The notes under the pieces are model-generated. The model saw only the letters and a program-made list of their open reading frames with translations. It was not told the DNA's origin and made no database searches. From NCBI RefSeq assembly GCF_007556815.1, contig NZ_CP041745.1, positions 3,387,001 to 3,451,000 on the forward strand: 64,000 nucleotides of DNA. Direction: 5' to 3'. This document shows positions 9,571 through 18,542 of the stretch, one piece after another (positions within the stretch are counted from its first letter, which is position 1; each line of letters starts with the position of its first letter). Position numbers and translations under genes: made by a program. This DNA is from Paraburkholderia megapolitana (GTDB lineage Bacteria; Pseudomonadota; Gammaproteobacteria; Burkholderiales; Burkholderiaceae).

Positions 9571-10041
9571 ATGTTCCCGCGCTTTCGTTCCTGCATGACG
9601 CTCGCTTTCGCGCTGACAGCGACCGCCTGCACCTTCACCCCTCCCCAACGACCTACGCTGTCGATCCCGCTAGCCGCGATGAATAGCGCCACACTCGACC
9701 GCTATCGCGACGCGGTTGCGCGTCGCATCCAGGAGCGCAATCCATCGTATGTCCTGTCGGGCACCCCGCAGGCGATGCTGCGCTCGCTCGTCGTCGTTTC
9801 GTTCACCGTCGATCGCGACGGCCGCGTGCTCGCTTCATCGGTGTACCGCACCAACGGCGACGACGAAGCAGAAAGCACGGCGCTCAATTCGCTACGCCGT
9901 TCGGCACCGCTGCCACAGCCGCCCGCCAGACTACTCGACGGCCGTGGCCGGCTCGAGCTGATGGAAGACTGGCTCTTCAACGACGACGGTAAATTCCAGT
10001 TGCGTACGCTCGCCTCGCCGCAAGCGCAAACGATCGACTGA
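9571..10041 (+). CDS. TonB C-terminal-like lipoprotein
   Basis: 156 residues. The signal peptide ends in a lipobox (LTATAC, Cys20). Residues about 55-135 resemble the TonB C-terminal fold: LVVVSFTVDRDGRVLASSVY, a short acidic loop, then ALNSLRRSAPLPQPP, the usual pattern of energy-transducer TonB-family proteins. There is no membrane anchor or proline spacer, so it is probably not a working TonB but a stand-alone periplasmic lipoprotein with this domain. The next gene on the same strand (MHS transporter) is 190 bp away. Confidence 0.75.
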   Translation: MFPRFRSCMTLAFALTATACTFTPPQRPTLSIPLAAMNSATLDRYRDAVARRIQERNPSYVLSGTPQAMLRSLVVVSFTVDRDGRVLASSVYRTNGDDEAESTALNSLRRSAPLPQPPARLLDGRGRLELMEDWLFNDDGKFQLRTLASPQAQTID

Positions 10042-10228
10042 CGTCACGCCATCCCGAAGCCGTTCGCGACCATTCACAGCGCGGCGCCACCCGATGTAAG
10101 CTGTCAGGCCGTCGCGGCCCGCTTGATACATCGCTGCACGCGCGCTTGCCCTAATGAACATAAAACGCTGCCGCCGCAGAAACATGCCTGCGCACAACCA
10201 GGCAGCATCACGACACCTGGAGATTTCG

Positions 10229-11545
10229 ATGTCAACACCCCCGATTTCCACCGCGCAACCCGGCCAGTCCGAGTCGGCCGGGCAAAACAGCGCGTCGCGG
10301 GTCATCTTCGCGAGCTTCATCGGCACCGCGATCGAGTTCTACGATTTCTACGTTTATGCCACCGCCGCCGCGCTCGTGATCGGCCCGGTGTTCTTTCCGC
10401 ACGGCTCGGCGACCGCTCAGGCGCTGTCCGCGTTCGTCACGTTCGGTATCGCCTTCATCGCGCGGCCGATCGGCTCGTTTCTGTTCGGCCATTTCGGCGA
10501 CCGCATCGGCCGCAAGTCGACGCTCGTCGCGTCGCTGCTCGTCATGGGTCTGTCGACGACGTTGATCGGCTTCGTCCCCGGCTACGACTCGATCGGCAGT
10601 CTCGCGCCGATCCTGCTGTGCGTGCTGCGCTTCGGCCAGGGCATCGGACTTGGCGGCGAATGGGGCGGCGCCGCGCTGCTCGCCACCGAGAACGCGCCCG
10701 CCGGCAAGCGCGGCTGGTTCGGCATGTTTCCGCAACTCGGGCCGTCGGTCGGCTTTCTGGCATCGAACGGTCTGTTCTTCGGTCTCGCGCTCACGCTGTC
10801 GGACGAGCAGTTCCGTAGCTGGGGATGGCGCGTGCCGTTCCTCGTCAGCGCCGTGCTGGTTGCGCTCGGTCTTTATGTGCGGCTCAAGATCGCGGAGACG
10901 CCGGCCTTCCGCGCCGCCATCGAACGCAAGGAACGTGTGCGCGTGCCGATCGCCGAGCTGCTGTCGAAGCATGGCGGCCCCACACTGCTCGGCGCACTCG
11001 CAATGGTCGTCTGCTACACGCTGTTCTACATCTCGACGGTGTTCTCGCTGTCGTACGGTGTATCGACACTGCACTTCACGCGACCAGGCTTCCTCGGCCT
11101 GCTGTGCATCGCGGTGCTGTTCATGGCATTCGCGACGCCGATTTCCGCGTGGGCCAGCGACCGCTACGGCCGCAAGCCGGTGCTGATCGTCGGCATCGTT
11201 GCCGCGATCCTGTCGGGCTTCGCGATGGAGCCGCTGCTCGGTAGCGGTTCGGTGCCGCTCGTATTGCTGTTTCTCGTGATCGAGCTGTTCCTGATGGGCG
11301 TCACGTTCGCGCCGATGGGTGCGTTGTTGCCGGAACTGTTCCCGACCAACGTGCGCTACACGGGTGCCGGTGTGGCGTACAACCTCGGGGGGATTCTCGG
11401 GGCGTCGGTCGCGCCGTATATCGCTCAGGTGCTCGCCGCACGCGGTGGATTGTCGTGGGTGGGCGGATATGTGTCGGTGGCTGCGCTCGTCAGCCTGATC
11501 GGTGTGCTGTGCATGCGCGAAACTCGCGATGCACGTTTGATGTAA
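10229..11545 (+). CDS. MHS-family MFS metabolite:proton symporter
   Basis: 438 residues with 12 predicted membrane helices. Start ATG 10229 (MSTPPIST) is preceded by GGAG; in-frame ATGs further upstream lack this signal. Family signatures: SFIGTAIEFYDFYVYATAAA in helix 1, the loop 2-3 motif GHFGDRIGRKSTL, RFGQGIGLGGEWGGAALLATE in helix 4, and a second loop motif ASDRYGRKPVL. This is the KgtP/ProP/ShiA group of the major facilitator superfamily, which imports organic acids, betaines or shikimate-like compounds with protons. The substrate cannot be read from the sequence. A strong terminator follows directly. Confidence 0.9.
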   Translation: MSTPPISTAQPGQSESAGQNSASRVIFASFIGTAIEFYDFYVYATAAALVIGPVFFPHGSATAQALSAFVTFGIAFIARPIGSFLFGHFGDRIGRKSTLVASLLVMGLSTTLIGFVPGYDSIGSLAPILLCVLRFGQGIGLGGEWGGAALLATENAPAGKRGWFGMFPQLGPSVGFLASNGLFFGLALTLSDEQFRSWGWRVPFLVSAVLVALGLYVRLKIAETPAFRAAIERKERVRVPIAELLSKHGGPTLLGALAMVVCYTLFYISTVFSLSYGVSTLHFTRPGFLGLLCIAVLFMAFATPISAWASDRYGRKPVLIVGIVAAILSGFAMEPLLGSGSVPLVLLFLVIELFLMGVTFAPMGALLPELFPTNVRYTGAGVAYNLGGILGASVAPYIAQVLAARGGLSWVGGYVSVAALVSLIGVLCMRETRDARLM

Positions 11546-11554
11546 GGAACATTG

Positions 11555-11602
11555 CCAAAACACCGCGCGGCAGCGGAGTTTCCCCGCCTTGCGCGGTTTT
11601 TT
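11555..11602 (+). terminator. Rho-independent terminator after the MHS transporter gene
   Basis: An ACCGCGC...GCGCGGT stem encloses a second small GCGG/CCGC pairing and is followed directly by TTTTTT (11597-11602). It lies 10 bp after the transporter stop codon, so it ends that transcript. Confidence 0.8.
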
Positions 11603-11656
11603 GGCGTGCCTATACTAAAACGAGCTGAAAAAACGATCCCGAAACAGGAGGCACCC

Positions 11657-11836
11657 GTGGGCATTCAGATCAGCAACGCAGATATCGTGATGATCATTGC
11701 ACTGGCATTGCTCGGTTCCCTGCTACTGGCAATCCGTTTCAAGCCGGTTACGTGGAAAGGCATTCTCGTCGAAGCGCTCGCGGCAAACATCGCAGCCATT
11801 GCCGCGGTCGTCGCGGTCGAAATGATGCTCGCCTAG
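11657..11836 (+). CDS. Small two-helix membrane protein
   Basis: 59 residues starting at GTG 11657, supported by AGGAGG 5 bp upstream. Two hydrophobic helices (IVMIIALALLGSLLLAI and AANIAAIAAVVAVEMMLA) are joined by a basic loop RFKPVTWKG. No family recognised; it resembles other short inner-membrane proteins of unknown function. It follows the terminator of the transporter gene, so it has its own promoter or depends on read-through. Confidence 0.65.
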   Translation: MGIQISNADIVMIIALALLGSLLLAIRFKPVTWKGILVEALAANIAAIAAVVAVEMMLA

Positions 11837-11887
11837 CGGCAGCCTCGCGTTCGCGCGAATTCACGCAAATTCGCGCTGCACAAGATT

Positions 11888-11923
11888 GAATGGCGTCACG
11901 CGCGCTCGCGCGTGACGCCATTC
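11888..11923. terminator. Perfect 16-bp hairpin between convergent small genes
   Basis: GAATGGCGTCACGCGC (11888-11903) pairs perfectly with 11908-11923 across a 4-nt loop. It sits between the plus-strand membrane peptide gene (stop 11836) and the minus-strand lipoprotein gene (stop 11927). Being symmetrical it can act in both directions; T-tracts are weak. Confidence 0.65.
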
Positions 11924-11926
11924 TCA

Positions 11927-12067
11927 TTAGCGGTAGTATCCGCCGCCACCGTACCCATGGTAATAGCCGCCACCGCCGTAGTAGCCCGGCCCTGGCACCA
12001 CAATGCAGCCACCCAGCGCGGCTGTCAGCAGCGCGCCGGCAATCAAGGTTAGCGTCAAGCGTTTCAC
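11927..12067 (-). CDS. Gly/Tyr-rich mini-lipoprotein
   Basis: 46 residues from GTG 12067, with GGGAGAA just upstream. The signal peptide ends in LGGC (Cys21), predicting lipid modification. The mature part is only about 26 residues, VVPGP then repeated GYYGGGG-type segments ending YYR. A second lipoprotein of the same layout (GCIVVP core) is encoded at 15021-15131. Function unknown. Confidence 0.7.
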   Translation of the reverse strand: MKRLTLTLIAGALLTAALGGCIVVPGPGYYGGGGYYHGYGGGGYYR

Positions 12068-12297
12068 ATCGTTCTCCCGTCGGGTCAGTATGATTCGATC
12101 GATCTCGCGATCTCGAATACTTCCGATTGAACACGACGCGATACTGCACGAACGTTGCAATTTGTAAGCGAACTCGCCCGCGATGTTACACAGAACGCAT
12201 AAACCGGCCTTCCGCGGCTCATTTGTAGAAGAACAGCGACAGATTTAACAAGCGTGTAATGCGATCGGCCGTGCGAAACCGCGTTCGCCCATGTGAA

Positions 12298-12320
12298 AAC
12301 GCACGCTTTACGCGTGCGTT
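12298..12320 (-). terminator. Hairpin downstream of waaC
   Basis: AACGCACGC (12298-12306) pairs with GCGTGCGTT (12312-12320), 5-nt loop. Read on the minus strand the stem is followed by TTTTC, 28 bp after the waaC stop codon. Likely an intrinsic terminator of waaC. Confidence 0.6.
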
Positions 12321-12348
12321 CCGGTTCCGGTAGCGGAGAGAAAAACCG

Positions 12349-13389
12349 TTATGCCGCGGCGGCAGACGATGTGGCGCCGAGGGCAGTCGATGCCGGCGAA
12401 ACAGGAGGCGCCGCGTGCACGTGATCGATGGCCTGCAGCGCTTCGTCGATGCTCGGCACCCGCCGGCCATCGCCGACCGACACCGAACGATACGGCGTGT
12501 GATTGCCGAAATGCTCCGCCGATGTCGCGATGAAAATCATCACTGCACGCTTCTGCAACGCATGCGCGAGGTGCACGAAGCCGGTGTCGACGCCGACCAC
12601 GAGCTGGCAGTCCTGGATCAGTTGCGCGATGCCGGTCAACGTCATCTGCGGCAACAAGGTCGCAGACGGGACCTGCGCGACGATATCGGTGGCCTCGCTA
12701 TGTTCGGCGAGCGATCCCCACGGCAGCACCACACGATAGCCGCGCCCGAGCAGATCGCGGGCAACCGCCGCCCAGTGCGAGGTCGGCCACTTCTTGTCGT
12801 CCTTCGATGCTGCATGGAAAAGGATGGCGAGCGGCGAGGCGTCGGGCTGCAGCGCATCCGCTGCAACGTTCGCGTGCGTGGCGCGCGGTACTTCCAGGTT
12901 ATAGATCGGCGGATCTTCGAGCGTATAGCCGAGTGCGCGGCTCACGGTCTCGCGCATGCCCTGCCACGCGTTGGTGTCGTCGCCACACGGCGCGAAACGG
13001 CCCGTGTAGGCAAAGGCCGCGCCACGCTCGCCGAGGTCTTTGGCCTGATAGCCGAGCCGTCGCGACGAACGCGTGAGAAACGAAATGATGGCGCTCTTGT
13101 AGACGCCGTGAATATCGAGCACCACGTCGTAGTGCTCCGCGCGCAGTTCGGCGATCGATGCCCAGATCGCCTTGAAGTCGGCCCAGCGACGCGCTTTCTT
13201 GAAGCGGCGCAGCGGCGCACACAACACGCGGTCGGTGCCGACATTCCAGCGGGCAATTTCTGCAAAGGCTTCGTCAGCAGCCCAGTCGACTTTGACGCCG
13301 GGAAAGGCGCGTTTGAGATCGGCAACGACCGGTTGGGCCTGTATGACGTCGCCCATCGAGGTGACCTTGACGACAAGAATTCGCTTCAT
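12349..13389 (-). CDS. waaC: Lipopolysaccharide heptosyltransferase I
   Basis: 346 residues, GT9 family. It adds the first L-glycero-D-manno-heptose to Kdo2-lipid A in inner-core LPS synthesis at the cytoplasmic side of the inner membrane. The N-terminus MKRILVVKVTSMGDVIQAQPV is the WaaC signature. The C-terminal nucleotide-sugar-binding half shows LFHAASKDDKKWP, VVLPWGSLAEH and VVGVDTGFVHLAHAL. The last 20 residues are Ala/Ser-rich and probably disordered. It is divergent from the ClC gene and followed by a hairpin. Confidence 0.93.
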   Translation of the reverse strand: MKRILVVKVTSMGDVIQAQPVVADLKRAFPGVKVDWAADEAFAEIARWNVGTDRVLCAPLRRFKKARRWADFKAIWASIAELRAEHYDVVLDIHGVYKSAIISFLTRSSRRLGYQAKDLGERGAAFAYTGRFAPCGDDTNAWQGMRETVSRALGYTLEDPPIYNLEVPRATHANVAADALQPDASPLAILFHAASKDDKKWPTSHWAAVARDLLGRGYRVVLPWGSLAEHSEATDIVAQVPSATLLPQMTLTGIAQLIQDCQLVVGVDTGFVHLAHALQKRAVMIFIATSAEHFGNHTPYRSVSVGDGRRVPSIDEALQAIDHVHAAPPVSPASTALGATSSAAAA

Positions 13390-13605
13390 GGTGTTCCGTT
13401 ACCGTAATCGGTCGCAGGCGTGATTTTATCCGACGATCCTTATACATCACAGGCCGGTAAATCACACGATACCCTTACAGCAACACAAGGGCGTTACCGG
13501 ACGTTACTGCACTTGACATTCAGAACGATTATTTCAAATCGCTTTCACGGCATTTTTACGCGTGTTCCGCCGTTATAATCGCCGCTTTGCATCTGCAGAT
13601 ACGCC

Positions 13606-15027
13606 ATGTCCCGGGCTCTGCCTGTTCTCTCTTCCACGCTGGCCAGACGCGCACGGCGCCTCTGGCGGCAGTACGGCATCTTCTGGCTCGGTGCGATCGC
13701 GGTCGGCCTGGTTGCGGTGCTCTATGCACGCCTGATCGACTGGGGCTATAACGCCTTCCGGTCGATGCAGCACCACTACGCGTGGTTACCGCTGCTACTG
13801 ACACCCGCCGTCGCCGCGGCCGCGGTCTGGCTCACACGCAAGTTCTTTCGTGGCGCCGAGGGCAGCGGGATTCCGCAGGTCATCGCGACGCTGCACACAA
13901 AACCGGGCGAATCCGGTGCGCGCCTGCTCACGCTGAAGATCCTCGTCGGCAAGATTCTGGTGTCGTTTCTCGCCATTCTCGGCGGCTTTACGATTGGCCG
14001 CGAGGGGCCGACCGTGCAGGTCGGTGCGGCTTTGATGTTCAATCTGCGCCGCTTCTATCCGCGTTCGAATGCGCTGATCGAGCGTCAGCTCGTGCTCGCG
14101 GGCGCCGCGGCCGGGCTGTCCGCTGCGTTCAATACGCCGCTGGCCGGCATCGTTTTCGCGATCGAAGAACTGACGCGCAGCTTCGAAGCGCGCGCGAGCG
14201 GCGTGCTGATCACCGCGATCATCATCGCCGGTGTGATTGCGCTCGGGCTCAACGGCAACTACACGTACTTCGGCACGATCGAGATCGGCGCGCATTTTCC
14301 GGATCTGCTCGCCGTCGCAGTAGTGTTGACCGCGATCGTCACCGGCATCGCAGGCGGCGTGTTCGGCTGGCTGCTGCTCAACACCGCGCGCTGGATTCCG
14401 GCGCCGCTGCGCCAGTTGCACGGCGAGCGGCCGGTTGCGTTCGCGGCCCTGTGCGGCTTCATCATCGCGGTGGTCGGACTGATTTCAGGCGGGACGACAT
14501 TCGGTAGCGGCTATGCCGAAGCGCGTGGGCTGCTCGATGGTCACGAGCAACTGTCGCTGTTCTATCCGTTTCTGAAGATGATCTCGATGGTGGGCTCGTA
14601 CCTGCCTGGTATTCCGGGCGGCATCTTCGCACCATCGCTGTCGATCGGCGCGGGCTTCGGCAACCTGCTGCATACCGTATTCAGCGGCATGCAGCTACAG
14701 ATGCTGATCGCGCTCGCCATGGTCGGTTATCTGGCCGCCGTCACGCAATCGCCGATTACGTCGTTTGTGATTGTGATGGAGATGATCAACGGTCATGCGC
14801 TGGTGATCTCGTTGATGGCCACCGCGTTGATCTCGAGCCGCGTGTCGCGGCTCTTCGTGCCGCCGCTGTATGAGTCGCTGGCGACGCGTTATATGGCGCC
14901 GCTACCGCAACCGGCCCCCGTACCCGTTCCCGAAGTGCCCGAGGCACTGATCGAGGACGAGCCCGAGGCGGCCGATGCAGCCGCCGATGCAACCGACCCC
15001 GCCCCGACCGATACGCCCCGTCAGTAG
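13606..15027 (+). CDS. ClC-family chloride channel or H+/Cl- antiporter
   Basis: 473 residues, multi-pass inner-membrane protein. The three selectivity-filter motifs of the ClC family are visible: GAEGSGIPQV (about 84-93), GGFTIGREGPTVQVGAA (about 126-142) and YLPGIPGGIFAPSLSIGAG (about 331-349). The gating glutamate position in GREGP is conserved. The C-terminal 40 residues are a Pro/Ala/Asp-rich tail without CBS domains. The family includes antiporters and channels, and the sequence alone does not settle which this is. Confidence 0.93.
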   Translation: MSRALPVLSSTLARRARRLWRQYGIFWLGAIAVGLVAVLYARLIDWGYNAFRSMQHHYAWLPLLLTPAVAAAAVWLTRKFFRGAEGSGIPQVIATLHTKPGESGARLLTLKILVGKILVSFLAILGGFTIGREGPTVQVGAALMFNLRRFYPRSNALIERQLVLAGAAAGLSAAFNTPLAGIVFAIEELTRSFEARASGVLITAIIIAGVIALGLNGNYTYFGTIEIGAHFPDLLAVAVVLTAIVTGIAGGVFGWLLLNTARWIPAPLRQLHGERPVAFAALCGFIIAVVGLISGGTTFGSGYAEARGLLDGHEQLSLFYPFLKMISMVGSYLPGIPGGIFAPSLSIGAGFGNLLHTVFSGMQLQMLIALAMVGYLAAVTQSPITSFVIVMEMINGHALVISLMATALISSRVSRLFVPPLYESLATRYMAPLPQPAPVPVPEVPEALIEDEPEAADAAADATDPAPTDTPRQ

Positions 15028-15131
15028 ATGACGACCGGCCCCGGCCGGTAATACGCGGGACGTGCCGGCACGACAATGCAGCCGGCAAGCGTCACGACAA
15101 GCAGCAGCGCTGCCAGAAGTCTTGTTTTCAT
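15021..15131 (-). CDS. 36-residue mini-lipoprotein
   Basis: A very short gene with AGGAG placed 7 bp before its ATG. It encodes a signal peptide (MKTRLLAALLLVVTLAGC) with a lipobox, then IVVPARPAYYRPGPVVIY. The core after the cysteine (CIVVP) matches the mini-lipoprotein encoded at 11927-12067. Its stop overlaps the last codons of the ClC gene on the other strand. It is probably transcribed with or just after the YxWxxGH protein gene. Confidence 0.65.
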   Translation of the reverse strand: MKTRLLAALLLVVTLAGCIVVPARPAYYRPGPVVIY

Positions 15132-15202
15132 CACATGCTCCTGAAAGCGGCGCCGCTAGTCACGGCGCCGCGAACTGACGCTGATCGACGCTTCTCTGTG
15201 CT

Positions 15203-15514
15203 TTAGGCCCAGTGGCCGCCGATCCAACGCCAGCCGTCACCGCGACCGGCCCAGTGGCCCGGCACCCAGTGATACCCGACGCGCTCGGCCTGCCAGTGGC
15301 CCACCACCCACACGTAGTGGCCGCGATCCCATTGCCAGTGGCCGTGATCCCACACATAGCCGACCCGCGCGGCGGGCACGACTTCGTAGCGCACCGGCGG
15401 CGGCGCGGACGGCGCGACGATGATCACCTCGGCGGAAGCAGACGACGCAACTGCACTCACGCCGGCGATAACCAGTGCCGCATTGACGAGCAGCACGCGC
15501 AAAGACTTGTTCAT
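15203..15514 (-). CDS. Secreted WxxGHW-repeat protein
   Basis: 103 residues from ATG 15514 (MNKSLRVLLVNAALVIAG), with GAGGTG upstream. A signal peptide ends near ASSASA. The mature protein is built of aromatic repeats of the form W(D/V/I)xGHW (VWDHGHWQWDRGHYVWVVGHW and so on), the YXWXXGXW pattern found in many small periplasmic proteins of Burkholderiaceae. No enzymatic motif. Function unknown. Confidence 0.7.
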   Translation of the reverse strand: MNKSLRVLLVNAALVIAGVSAVASSASAEVIIVAPSAPPPVRYEVVPAARVGYVWDHGHWQWDRGHYVWVVGHWQAERVGYHWVPGHWAGRGDGWRWIGGHWA

Positions 15515-15689
15515 ATTCACCTCAGGAAAGAACACCGTTGACGGCGTATCCGTTCAATGCGCGAGGTGACAGGAAGGCTGACATGCGCCGTATTACACCG
15601 GTACCTGAAGTGCAACGAGGTATTTCAGCGCGATAGCGAACGAGGGGAAGGAACCGGCGAAGAAGGGGAAAGTACGGGCGGGCTGTTGG

Positions 15690-15728
15690 GCGCCGCATGT
15701 GTCGCCATCAAGGCAACACATGCGGCGC
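15690..15728 (-). terminator. 13-bp hairpin downstream of minE
   Basis: GCGCCGCATGTGT (15690-15702) pairs perfectly with 15716-15728. It lies 57 bp after the minE stop on the minus strand. There is no T-tract, so it is either a stabilising 3' structure of the minCDE message or a Rho-assisted end. Confidence 0.45.
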
Positions 15729-15784
15729 GACAGACAGTGTCATGCGACAGCTGGAGAAACTGAAAGCAACCGGATGCCCGGCAC

Positions 15785-16039
15785 TCAAGCCTGCGGAATC
15801 TCGATCTTGACTTCGAGCACCTCGAGATCGTCCTGACGCTCGAGGCTCACACGGATATCGTTGTCGGAGATTTTCACGTACTTCGAAATCACGGCGACGA
15901 GTTCGCGTTGCAACGCCGGCAGATAGTCGGCGGGCGCCTTGTTGCCGCCGCGCTCGTGCGCGATGATCAACTGCAGGCGTTCCTTCGCGACCGACGCGGA
16001 TTTTTTCTTCTCTCCCAGCAAAAACGAAAGAATCGACAT
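15785..16039 (-). CDS. minE: Cell division topological specificity factor MinE
   Basis: 84 residues, the usual MinE length. The N-terminus [20 protein letters not shown] is the membrane-targeting and anti-MinCD part; the C-terminal half forms the topological specificity dimer. MinE stimulates MinD ATPase and drives its pole-to-pole oscillation so that MinC blocks Z-rings only at the poles. The gene follows minD after 14 bp with GGGGAG as ribosome-binding site: operon minC-minD-minE. Confidence 0.97.
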   Translation of the reverse strand: MSILSFLLGEKKKSASVAKERLQLIIAHERGGNKAPADYLPALQRELVAVISKYVKISDNDIRVSLERQDDLEVLEVKIEIPQA

Positions 16040-16053
16040 TAGGTGCGCTCCCC

Positions 16054-16869
16054 TTACTTGGTGCCGAAGAGGCGCTGCAACAGGCCCGGCTTCTGGTAAT
16101 CGGTGAAACGTAGCGACTTCTCTTCGCCGAGGAAGCGCGACACGATGTCCTTATACGCTTCGGCGACATCCGTACCTTCGATGTGCACGGCCGGCAGCCC
16201 CTGGTTCGACGCATGCAGCACCGCTTCCGATTCCGGCACGACACCGATCAGCTCGATACGCAGGATCTCCTGGATGTCCGTGAGCGACAGCATCTCGCCT
16301 TCGCTGACGCGCTTCGGGTTGTAGCGCGTGATCAGCAGATGCTCCTTGATCGGCTCCTTGCCTTCGATCGCGCGCTTCGTCTTCGACGACAGGATGCCTA
16401 GAATCCGGTCCGAATCGCGTACCGACGACACTTCCGGGTTGGTCACGATCAGCGCTTCGTCGGCGTAGTGCATCGCGAGCAGCGCACCTGATTCGATCCC
16501 AGCCGGCGAATCGCAAACGATAAATTCGAAGTCCATCGCGATCAGATCGTTGATGATCTTCTCGACGCCGTCCTGCGTCAGCGCATCCTTATCGCGCGTT
16601 TGCGACGCGGGCAGGATGAACAGGTTCTCGCACTTCTTGTCCTTGATGAGCGCCTGGTTCAGGTTCGCCTCGCCCTGGATCACATTGATCAGGTCGTACA
16701 CGACGCGGCGCTCGCAGCCCATGATGAGGTCAAGGTTACGTAGGCCGACATCGAAGTCGATCACGGCGGTCTTGTGGCCGCGCAATGCGAGACCCGATGC
16801 GAAACTCGCGCTCGTGGTCGTCTTGCCCACGCCACCCTTGCCCGAAGTCACCACAATGATTTTTGCCAT
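16054..16869 (-). CDS. minD: Septum site-determining ATPase MinD
   Basis: 271 residues. The deviant Walker A KGGVGKTT (Lys11/Lys16) places it in the ParA/MinD family, followed by [13 protein letters not shown] and [12 protein letters not shown]. The C-terminal amphipathic membrane-targeting helix is present ([12 protein letters not shown]). MinD recruits MinC to the membrane and is released by MinE. It is 104 bp downstream of minC and 14 bp upstream of minE on the same strand. Confidence 0.98.
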   Translation of the reverse strand: MAKIIVVTSGKGGVGKTTTSASFASGLALRGHKTAVIDFDVGLRNLDLIMGCERRVVYDLINVIQGEANLNQALIKDKKCENLFILPASQTRDKDALTQDGVEKIINDLIAMDFEFIVCDSPAGIESGALLAMHYADEALIVTNPEVSSVRDSDRILGILSSKTKRAIEGKEPIKEHLLITRYNPKRVSEGEMLSLTDIQEILRIELIGVVPESEAVLHASNQGLPAVHIEGTDVAEAYKDIVSRFLGEEKSLRFTDYQKPGLLQRLFGTK

Positions 16870-16973
16870 TTAGCCTTACCTTGCGTTCGTCAGATTCTTC
16901 AACTTCAAACTTTAATTAGGCGCTGCAGCAACCGGTTGTCAGCCGCATGCACAGCCGCTGTGCGGCGCGTGCG

Positions 16974-17747
16974 TCAGGTGAGCCGCAGCGGTTCGATCAT
17001 CAATTTTTCTTCGTCGAGCCAGATCTGCACGGCCTTGCCGTTCACATCGGCCGGCAACGGGTTCTCAGTCGTACGATAGATACCGGCAATCGAAATCAGT
17101 TCCGGCTCGAGACAGGTGCAGAAAATCCGCGCATCGTGATTGCCTTGCACGCCGGCCAGTGCCCGGCCGCGCAACGGTGCGTAGATGTGGATGTTGCCTT
17201 CCGCGATGACTTCCGCGCCGTAGCTCACGATGCCGAGCACGACCAGATCGCCCTTCGCGTAAATGCGCTGCCCCGAGCGCAACGGCTTGTCGATGACGAG
17301 CGTTTGCGACGGGGTACCGAGCGGCACCGGTTCTGCCAGTACCGTGTCCGGCACCACCGCCGCTGCAGCAGATGTTTCAGCGGTTTCAGCAGCTTCGTCA
17401 CCGGCCGCTTTCGTGGCACCGGCACCGCGCCGGTCGCGCGCTTCGAGCAGCGGCAGGCCTGCTTCCAGCACCCAGCCATGCTGTTCCGGCAACGCAACCA
17501 CACCGACCGGCCGCATCCGCACGCTGTCGAGCAACTGCGCGACCTCGGCGAGCGGCAAGCGCTCGTCGGCATTCAGGCGGCGTACGTCGATGGCGACGAC
17601 ATCGTTGGCGAAAAACTCCGGGGTCGCCTCGAAGCGCCGGTTCAGCTCGGTGCGCATCGCATCGAGGTCGGTGGTCTTCACGACGAACAGAAGCGTGTCG
17701 ACGGAGCCGCTGCGCAGTTCGAAAAAGGGCGATTTCTTGGGCGACAT
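16974..17747 (-). CDS. minC: Septum site-determining protein MinC
   Basis: 257 residues, inhibitor of FtsZ polymerisation. The N-terminal domain (about 1-105) starts [21 protein letters not shown] 50-residue Ala/Glu/Thr-rich linker follows (about 115-150). The C-terminal beta-helix domain carries [20 protein letters not shown] and the ALAGVQGN motif, which binds MinD. The linker is longer than in enteric MinC. First gene of the minCDE operon. Confidence 0.96.
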   Translation of the reverse strand: MSPKKSPFFELRSGSVDTLLFVVKTTDLDAMRTELNRRFEATPEFFANDVVAIDVRRLNADERLPLAEVAQLLDSVRMRPVGVVALPEQHGWVLEAGLPLLEARDRRGAGATKAAGDEAAETAETSAAAAVVPDTVLAEPVPLGTPSQTLVIDKPLRSGQRIYAKGDLVVLGIVSYGAEVIAEGNIHIYAPLRGRALAGVQGNHDARIFCTCLEPELISIAGIYRTTENPLPADVNGKAVQIWLDEEKLMIEPLRLT

Positions 17748-17910
17748 AGCGTTCGACGAAAAATTTTGCGTATTTTACAGGCGTCTACGCGGGCGGCCAG
17801 TTTTTTCGGGAAACACACGTGCAAAGGCACATGCTGCGCCGCACGGTGCGAGAGAAGAACAATGGAATGGAGGGAACGCGAAACCCGCGGCGCGGCAGCC
17901 GGCGCGCCGC

Positions 17911-18444
17911 TCACCGGCCCGACGCGCTGGACGCGTGCCTGACGTGGCGCACCAGCAGCGTTTCGCCCTGCTCCGGCACGCGTTCGATGCGACGATGCTC
18001 GCCGGTCGGACCGAAACCGAGCGCTTCGTAAAAGCGCATCGCGTTGCGGTTTGCGTCGGCAATCCACGCGTAGATCTCGTGTGCGCCGCCGCGTGCGAGC
18101 CATTCACCGGCGGTATCGACGAGCAGCACACCGCCGCGCAGATGCCGCACGGCCGGCGCCACCCATAGCTCGCGGACGAACGCGCGACGCGCGGCCGAAT
18201 CGTCGCAATACGCGCCGATCAGGCCGGCTGGATGGCCTTCGGTATAGAGAATGAACGAGGCTTCGGTAGCGGAAAACGCGTGACGCGCGGCGGTTGCGTC
18301 GAACGTGGTGGAGTCGGCGGAAAGGGCGTCTTCAAGCGTTTCGCCGAACGCATAAGGTGCTTCGCGCAACGACGCAGTACGGAGTTCGCGGAAAACGGCG
18401 CCTTGACTGGCGGTGATACGGCGAACGGTCAGAGACGGAATCAT
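17911..18444 (-). CDS. GNAT-family N-acetyltransferase
   Basis: 177 residues with the GNAT fold. FVRELWVAPAVRHLRGGVLL matches motif A (normally Q/RxxGxG/A, here RHLRGG), and NRNAMRFYEALGF is the typical C-terminal NxxAxxFYxxxGF motif. The substrate is not predictable. It lies between minC and map on the same strand with over 90 bp on each side, so it may be transcribed alone. Confidence 0.85.
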   Translation of the reverse strand: MIPSLTVRRITASQGAVFRELRTASLREAPYAFGETLEDALSADSTTFDATAARHAFSATEASFILYTEGHPAGLIGAYCDDSAARRAFVRELWVAPAVRHLRGGVLLVDTAGEWLARGGAHEIYAWIADANRNAMRFYEALGFGPTGEHRRIERVPEQGETLLVRHVRHASSASGR

Positions 18445-18542
18445 GCAGACAAAAACCCCTGTTGATGCTTTGGCATAGCTTTAACCGAACAGCCGCGCGA
18501 GTCAAATCCTTATTTTCCGGATAGGCCCGCCGGTGCGTACGT

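Noticed and set aside
10232..11563. A 443-codon minus-strand frame opposite the MHS transporter gene
   Set aside because: Arg/Glu/His-rich composition without any membrane or domain pattern; it mirrors the codon periodicity of the real transporter.
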